Assembly: GCA_001599355.1 (NCBI GenBank) | Contig: BCGQ01000001.1 | Coordinates: forward strand, 2,793,135-2,857,134 | From: Nakazawaea peltata | Taxonomy: Eukaryota > Ascomycota > Pichiomycetes > Alaninales > Pachysolenaceae | Reading direction: 5' to 3' | DNA length: 64,000 nt | Shown here: positions 58,962 through 64,000 of the stretch, piece by piece | How positions within the stretch are numbered: position 1 is the stretch's first letter | Layout of the letters: every line of letters starts with the position of its first letter | The notes under the pieces: model-generated | The model's database searches: none | What the model saw: the letters and a program-made list of their open reading frames with translations, nothing else | Told to the model about the DNA's origin: nothing | Translations under genes and position numbers: made by a program

Positions 58962-61900
58962 TTATAAAGAATTATGACGAGAAATAGGTTGACTGTTCAT
59001 AGCCATAGGAGAATTCAATCCAAGATCAATTTCAGACACTTGAGATCTATTCAGGGTTCTTGGGCTCAGTCCACTATCGATAGAAACATCATCATACTCA
59101 GAATAGTCTCCGGACAGCAGTTGTTGTGGCGGTACTTGAGGTTGAACATTGTTTGAACCACCTGAAGGTACCAGATTATCATTCCGACGATTTCCTAATG
59201 AAAATACAATATTCTCTGGCTGATGAGATGCTGAACGTTGTCTCCTATTTTCTTTAGTTTCTTCAGCGGGAAGTCTGCTCTCAATCCAACTATTATGCTC
59301 GACCGTTCCAACATTGAACAAACCGGCTCTCAATGTCTTAACTCTGCTGAAAAGATTAGTTCTAGTCCTGCTATCAGAAGTGGCCGAAGTTGCAGATCTG
59401 CTCATACTACGACGGGTGTATCCTTCTTGGAGTTTATCGATCAGTTTCAACTTGTCGGATGGTAAAATAATAGCTCTGTCCAATGAATAAGGAAGACCTC
59501 TATGTCTTCCTCTAATCATCATTGCAATGAGCACCAACTTCGATACAACACTGAATTGAGCACACAAAGAGGTGTTAGTGTTAGGGTATCCCAATGACAA
59601 TCCTACGGTACCATAAGCAGATACAATTTCGAACAAAACTGCAAACACGGTGAAATCATTATTTCCTTTCTGTAATTTCCCACCTTCAGCAATACAAATG
59701 ATGAATAATCCTAAGAAAATGAACCATAAATCAAAAGATAATTGGTTTCTTAAATGAGTAGCGACAAAAGTCTTTGGAGTCTTTTCAACGTCATCATCAG
59801 CATCTCCATGATTATATATTCCTAATGATTGTTCCTCGTAAACATTGGTCCTTCTGATAGAGATGGCCAATGGTAAAACAGAAATATACATCATCAACAT
59901 ATAGCTGACTTGAACAGAAGGATGTAAATCTGCCAAATTTACTACTGTGAATCCTGCAGTTCTAGTGGAAAATGCCTGGAAAAGTCCATCGACAATTCGA
60001 TACCCTACCGGGATAGATGTCAATGAGTCATTATCCAAGTCCAAGATAATAAATAAGACCAAATCTACAGCATTTAATGCCACCAAGATGAAGAATAACC
60101 ACCAAGTAGGAACAGAGGGGAACAATAAGGTGAAACAACGTCTAGGATGATCAAGTAAAAACCCAAGAGACTCTTTGAAAAGTGATAATTCACGTGAGAA
60201 CTTGAACATGATCCAAATAATGAATCTCAAAAAGATAGGGAACCCGGTGTTTCCAATAATGATGAAGAAACCACTAATCAATAACACATAAGCATTTTTG
60301 TAGAAAGTGCTCATGGAATTCGGAGTCAAAGTATATCCTAAATCGTTAAACAGACTTGCTGAAGTGAAGAAACCCCACCATGTTGGTGATATACCATCAT
60401 CTCGAAGCACATGAATATAATGTTTCATATGAGTGATGAAAGGAAGAAAGCAAGTGACCCCGATTATATGAAAACCTACGTAATATAAAACTACGATCTT
60501 TGAGAGCAATTTTACGGCACGATATTCAACTCCACCCAATTCTTCTTTTTGGTCATCGGTCAAGGCGACAAAAGTCGAGTTTCTAGCGACTGTTGGAGTC
60601 CAAGATAAATAATTTCCCGAGACCAAATTCAGTGAGCCTACACGGTATAAATCGTCTTCTTCATCATCGTCATCGTCATCATCATCATGGTATGACATTC
60701 GTCTTCGCACACGATGTCTTCTTTTGGAGAGTCTTCTTGGCTTGAAAATCTTATCAATGGTAGAAGTACGCATGATCATTGAGGCCCTTCTCATAGGATT
60801 GACTTCAAGAGTATTAGCACGTTTACTAAATTTAATTCCTGTTTGATCCGAAGATGGGATAACCAAATTAGTTTGAGCCTTCGACAATGCATGTTCCTCA
60901 TCATCAGATGAATCAAAGGCATTATCAGTGAGAGCAGATCTATCTCCAATTTCTTCGTCATCATCGGTGACCAGATTTTCATTATCGGTATGACTGTTTA
61001 AAAACCTTAAGCTAGGTCTTGTTGTGTTATCGAAATGAATGGCCGATTTTCTTCTAGGAGAAGCTAAATCATCCATTTCGACCCCATCATCATCGATATT
61101 CTTATTGTAGTTAAATTTATGTACTTGGAGTTTTTTATGAGATCTTGGAGCTCTTCTCTTCTTCTTTTTCTTATCCTTATGTTTAGACTCTCTTTCCAGA
61201 GGACCTCTAATTACTAAAGCTGGACCTTCTTCGTCATAATCTGCATTGGGATGACGGAGTTTATGGTTGTTTTGCATCATTGCAATCGACATAAACATGT
61301 CTTGAGGTTCTATTTCTTTTTTACGTTGGTCAGGACGAGGTAAGTTATCAGCAAATCTGATATCCTTCTCATTACTACGTGCTGTGATAGCAGCTCTACG
61401 TTCATCTTCCTCAGAATCACTAGGTTCACTCATATGTTGAACCGAGTTGTATCCATCAATGTTATGATCTTCATCATCTGTGTCTACTCTAGAAACGATT
61501 CTCTGCTCTACCGACATACCTCTTGTCAGAGTAGAAGGTGAAGGAGTCTCTTCTGAGTCACTGAGCATATCTTTGTAATCATTACTAGTAGCAACAGCTG
61601 TTGTTTGTTGAGATGGACGAGGGAATCTAGATGATCTGTCTCTGTCTTGAGTAGTCAGTTGGGAGTTGATCGCCAGTAAAGTAGCTGTACGTCTCATCTT
61701 GTGATTCAATTTCGATTTTTCCTTGATTCCGTCGAAATGTCTTTCAAACCAGTATAATCTCAAGAGTAAAATACCTCCGTGGATGAAAATTGGAGTCGCA
61801 AAGAAACATATAGTGTAGATACACATCTGTTGGAACAATGTTAAAGAGTTCAAATCGACGGTATTCAACCCTGCCTGGGTCATGGCTCCCGTAGATAAGA

Positions 61901-62216
61901 ACAAAGCATCGATATAGTCGATATTTCTCTGAGGGTATATGAAAAATGAACCAATGAACGCTCCAATAGTGATATAAGCATAGTGAGCATAGATGAAAGA
62001 TGGGAAGAGTCTTTGTAAGATGGGTCCTAATTTGTCTCCTATGAAACCCAGAGCTGATCTAAGCCTAAACCCCACCGTACGATACGACGGGTGGTATTTG
62101 TTGGCCTTAGCTTTACGTCGAAGATTGGTGAGCCTCGGCATCTTGGTGCTAGTAGCGCTAAATCTTCTCGAGGAGATGGGTTTAAGTGAAGGAAAAGGTA
62201 ATTTTTTTCCGCGCAT
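58962..62216 (-). CDS. TRK1: Trk1 high-affinity potassium transporter
   Basis: Plasma membrane K+ uptake protein of the Trk/Ktr family, 1084 residues. The first pore unit is at about 75-165: FIYAHYAYITIGAFIGSFFIYP, then the filter segment DALFLSTGAMTQAGLNTVDLNSL and a following span. A very long cytosolic loop (about 165-565) is charged and disordered and includes an Asp run near 510. The remaining three pore units follow (about 570-930), for example WWGFFTSASLFNDLGYTLTPNSM, FQAFSTRTAGFTVVNLADLHP and VSAYGTVGLSLGYPN, each with the filter Gly. The C-terminal tail is Arg- and Ser-rich. A single Trk protein with a long loop matches Trk1. The first 25 residues before MPRLTNLRRKAKANK may be an extension; an ATG there (62141) is an alternative start. 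Confidence 0.95.
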   Translation of the reverse strand: MRGKKLPFPSLKPISSRRFSATSTKMPRLTNLRRKAKANKYHPSYRTVGFRLRSALGFIGDKLGPILQRLFPSFIYAHYAYITIGAFIGSFFIYPQRNIDYIDALFLSTGAMTQAGLNTVDLNSLTLFQQMCIYTICFFATPIFIHGGILLLRLYWFERHFDGIKEKSKLNHKMRRTATLLAINSQLTTQDRDRSSRFPRPSQQTTAVATSNDYKDMLSDSEETPSPSTLTRGMSVEQRIVSRVDTDDEDHNIDGYNSVQHMSEPSDSEEDERRAAITARSNEKDIRFADNLPRPDQRKKEIEPQDMFMSIAMMQNNHKLRHPNADYDEEGPALVIRGPLERESKHKDKKKKKRRAPRSHKKLQVHKFNYNKNIDDDGVEMDDLASPRRKSAIHFDNTTRPSLRFLNSHTDNENLVTDDDEEIGDRSALTDNAFDSSDDEEHALSKAQTNLVIPSSDQTGIKFSKRANTLEVNPMRRASMIMRTSTIDKIFKPRRLSKRRHRVRRRMSYHDDDDDDDDEEDDLYRVGSLNLVSGNYLSWTPTVARNSTFVALTDDQKEELGGVEYRAVKLLSKIVVLYYVGFHIIGVTCFLPFITHMKHYIHVLRDDGISPTWWGFFTSASLFNDLGYTLTPNSMSTFYKNAYVLLISGFFIIIGNTGFPIFLRFIIWIMFKFSRELSLFKESLGFLLDHPRRCFTLLFPSVPTWWLFFILVALNAVDLVLFIILDLDNDSLTSIPVGYRIVDGLFQAFSTRTAGFTVVNLADLHPSVQVSYMLMMYISVLPLAISIRRTNVYEEQSLGIYNHGDADDDVEKTPKTFVATHLRNQLSFDLWFIFLGLFIICIAEGGKLQKGNNDFTVFAVLFEIVSAYGTVGLSLGYPNTNTSLCAQFSVVSKLVLIAMMIRGRHRGLPYSLDRAIILPSDKLKLIDKLQEGYTRRSMSRSATSATSDSRTRTNLFSRVKTLRAGLFNVGTVEHNSWIESRLPAEETKENRRQRSASHQPENIVFSLGNRRNDNLVPSGGSNNVQPQVPPQQLLSGDYSEYDDVSIDSGLSPRTLNRSQVSEIDLGLNSPMAMNSQPISRHNSL

Positions 62217-62736
62217 GGGCTACTCAAAGATGAAGGGCAGAAACTTAGCAAAACGCATGGAATTGAAAGGCAGGCGGAACGGAGAAAACTAGAGGGAGAT
62301 TTTTTTTAGGCGAGATCTGAACTAAAAGTGCAAGGTATTAAAACATGGCATCAAGTGGGTATGAGAAAAGGACATCACCTAATTAGGTGGTAGCTAATAC
62401 TTGGATTGTGGCGTGTAGAGAGTAGTACAATGCTTATCAAGTAAATATCACCCCGGTATGTACTACTCTATAGCACATCACCTCTGGTGTTATTATTAAT
62501 ACTCAAATTTATAAGTACTTAATAGATTAACGAAACAGGTAAAGCTTATTTCTCTTCTCATACATAGCTTCTCCTTAACTATGCGCTTCCCCTTCACTAT
62601 GCGCTTCTCTTAGCTTGTTCAGTACTTGTTTTTCCTCCGTCTCTTCATTTCGTGCTCACTTGTATTTTCTAGCGCTTGAGGTGAAAAAACCTACTCATCT
62701 CACCTTTACTCACCTCATCACTTACTCAATCCGACC
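62217..62736. other. Divergent promoter between TRK1 and RMP1
   Basis: About 520 bp. Contains a near-duplicated CTATGCGCTTCCCCTTC / CTATGCGCTTCTCTT pair (about 62579-62612). No gene seen. Confidence 0.45.
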
Positions 62737-63357
62737 ATGTTGGCTGAAGATCAACTCCGAAATGAATATGAATTGTTATTATTAAACTATCATCGGAACA
62801 AAAACCAGCACAAATCGACAGTTTGGTTCAAATATTTGAACATATTGGTACGACAGTTGAGGAAACTCCTAAGCACCGATTCCTCTCTGGTAAAATCAAG
62901 TATAGTCAAGTATTTGGATTCTCATTTAATCCCAAAACTGTACTATGCGTTCCAAGGAGTGATAGCTCAGGGACAGTTTATCACACTTGGATTCGCTTTG
63001 GTCGGAAGTTTGGCCAAAATTTATTGTCTTATTCAACCTGCAGTTGTGAAGAAGTCAGCCCTTCCTAGTGCGAGGGCAGCTGTCGGGGTCAAAGAAGCAG
63101 AAAATGCACAAGCCAGTTTAGCTACATATGCTAATGATGACATTGGCGAAGAGATTTCTATTGAAAGCTTGTCCGATAGAGCTCTGTCTCTGCCTCCTGT
63201 GGCCGTGTCTACTTCAATTTCTAAGAACAAATCAATTGACGACATATTCAAATCTAAGGTTAAGAAGTCTTCTATCGATGACATCTTTGGCTCTAAAAAG
63301 AGTTCCAAATCTAAAAAGAAGAAGAAGAAAAGTCTGATAGATAGCATTTTCGGTTAA
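62737..63357 (+). CDS. RMP1: Rmp1, protein subunit of RNase MRP
   Basis: The subunit that distinguishes RNase MRP from RNase P; RNase MRP processes pre-rRNA and degrades some mRNAs in yeast. It has 206 residues. The N-terminal helical domain begins NEYELLLLNYHRNKNQHKSTVWFKYLN and continues YYAFQGVIAQGQFITLGFALVGSLAKI, matching S. cerevisiae Rmp1 (LILLLNHRNKNQHR, FNGVIALGQFVTLG). The C-terminus ends KKKKKKSLIDSIFG, close to KKKNKSAIDGIFG in the S. cerevisiae protein. Unusually, the IDxIF motif occurs three times here: KSIDDIFKSK, SSIDDIFGSK and SLIDSIFG. It converges on SPE3 with a 10-bp gap. Confidence 0.93.
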   Translation: MLAEDQLRNEYELLLLNYHRNKNQHKSTVWFKYLNILVRQLRKLLSTDSSLVKSSIVKYLDSHLIPKLYYAFQGVIAQGQFITLGFALVGSLAKIYCLIQPAVVKKSALPSARAAVGVKEAENAQASLATYANDDIGEEISIESLSDRALSLPPVAVSTSISKNKSIDDIFKSKVKKSSIDDIFGSKKSSKSKKKKKKSLIDSIFG

Positions 63358-63367
63358 TTAGAATTAT

Positions 63368-64000
63368 TTAATCTTTGTATATTATTTCTCTTGCCCATGT
63401 TGGGTGAATGAAGCTGGTCTTGTGAATTTCAGAATTGTAGTACTTGAATTTAGATGATTCTGTAGCCTCTGGAAGCACTCTACTTGGTTTCTTGACATCA
63501 TATTTCTTACTGCAGCACATCAATCCCAACTGACCGGAAGTATAAGATGGAATAGTGACATAAGCATACTCCGTAATAGGGAATACATCTTTACAAATTT
63601 TCCTCAACTCAGCTAACTTATCGATAGCAAGCCAGCAGTTTTCAGATGCTTGGGTGATCACAATACCGTCTTCATTTAAAGCATTGTAGAGAAGTTCAAA
63701 ATACTGTTTTTGGAAAAAAGCCTCGGCTGGTCCCTCTGGATCAGAAGAATCAGTAATGATCACATCGTATTTGATCTTAGAAGTCTCAAGATCCTTTAAA
63801 AACTTGAACCCATCAGCCAATACCACATTAGATTTTGGATGAGAAAATCCAGAAGCCATATGTGGTAAATATTTCTTACTTAACTTGATGACAGTCTCAT
63901 CAATCTCTACCAAAGTAGCCTCTTCGATCTCATCATGCTTCACGACCTCTCTCAATACACCACCATCACCTCCTCCAATGACAAGGACTCTCTTAGGTGA
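63368..64000 (-). CDS. SPE3: Spermidine synthase, 5' part outside the window
   Basis: Putrescine aminopropyltransferase, which makes spermidine from putrescine and decarboxylated S-adenosylmethionine. The frame is open to the right edge: the last bases read [15 protein letters not shown], the nucleotide-binding loop, so the gene continues beyond 64000 and roughly the first third is missing. Visible features are the acidic ribose-binding stretch [10 protein letters not shown], the family signature with the catalytic Asp in [28 protein letters not shown], and the C-terminal [21 protein letters not shown]. These favour spermidine synthase; spermine synthase (SPE4) is close in sequence and cannot be ruled out absolutely. 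An apparent start at 63955 is a TTG inside the gene and is not a real start. Confidence 0.93.
   Translation of the reverse strand, partial: SPKRVLVIGGGDGGVLREVVKHDEIEEATLVEIDETVIKLSKKYLPHMASGFSHPKSNVVLADGFKFLKDLETSKIKYDVIITDSSDPEGPAEAFFQKQYFELLYNALNEDGIVITQASENCWLAIDKLAELRKICKDVFPITEYAYVTIPSYTSGQLGLMCCSKKYDVKKPSRVLPEATESSKFKYYNSEIHKTSFIHPTWAREIIYKD

Noticed and set aside
1-64000. CUG-Ser code (Candida clade)
   Set aside because: CTG is frequent and lies opposite Ala, not Ser, in conserved proteins.
1-64000. tRNA, rRNA, CRISPR arrays or intact transposons
   Set aside because: No A/B box pairs, cloverleaf-like segments, spaced direct repeat arrays or long terminal repeats were seen by eye in the intergenic regions; small nucleolar RNAs cannot be excluded this way.

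Overview
This 64 kb window is a chromosomal stretch of a budding yeast (Saccharomycotina). The genes are compact and nearly intron-free, both introns found carry a perfect TACTAAC branch site, and almost every gene has a recognisable yeast orthologue. The main clue to the lineage is the genetic code. In-frame CTG codons fall where relatives have alanine, not leucine or serine: about fourteen sites in DUR1,2, CKB1, BRE1, SLX1 and the inositol oxygenase. CTG is also common, unlike in the CUG-Ser clade. I therefore infer a CUG-Ala yeast (the Pachysolen / Nakazawaea / Peterozyma group). Residues written L from CTG in a standard translation should be read as A.

Layout. 0-9 kb: a Zn2Cys6 regulator, a tiny GPI-type wall protein, ERF4 and a secreted GH17 wall protein. 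9.5-17 kb: a myo-inositol oxygenase with an extra coiled coil, an unrecognised protein, PRP9, trimethyllysine dioxygenase (spliced) and VAC7. 17-25 kb: a gene-poor area with a decayed coding remnant, a Bem1-like scaffold with only one SH3 domain, NFU1 and a multi-RRM protein. 27-46 kb: SLX1, a DUF1765 protein, BRE1, the 5.5 kb urea amidolyase DUR1,2 with a palindrome-rich promoter, a disordered protein, GET1, CKB1 and ATE1. 46-58 kb: STF2, a CENP-B-type DNA-binding protein without a transposase core, ECT1, a DUF4112 protein, PRP18, TFG2, a PEX30-type peroxin, RPL38 and CWC24. 56-64 kb: HIR1 (spliced), TRK1, RMP1 and the 3' part of SPE3, which runs off the right edge.

The genes do not form one pathway; this is ordinary mixed yeast gene order. 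Several splicing (PRP9, PRP18, CWC24), chromatin/transcription (BRE1, HIR1, TFG2) and membrane or lipid genes (ECT1, GET1, PEX30, ERF4, VAC7) lie side by side. Many pairs are convergent with gaps of 0-13 bp, so their 3' ends must overlap. No tRNA, rRNA, CRISPR array or intact mobile element was seen.

Many apparent reading frames start at TTG or GTG. Starts given here were moved to the first credible ATG (ERF4, NFU1, DUF1765, GET1, CKB1, PRP18, TFG2, PEX30, the 215-aa unknown) or to an upstream exon (trimethyllysine dioxygenase, HIR1).
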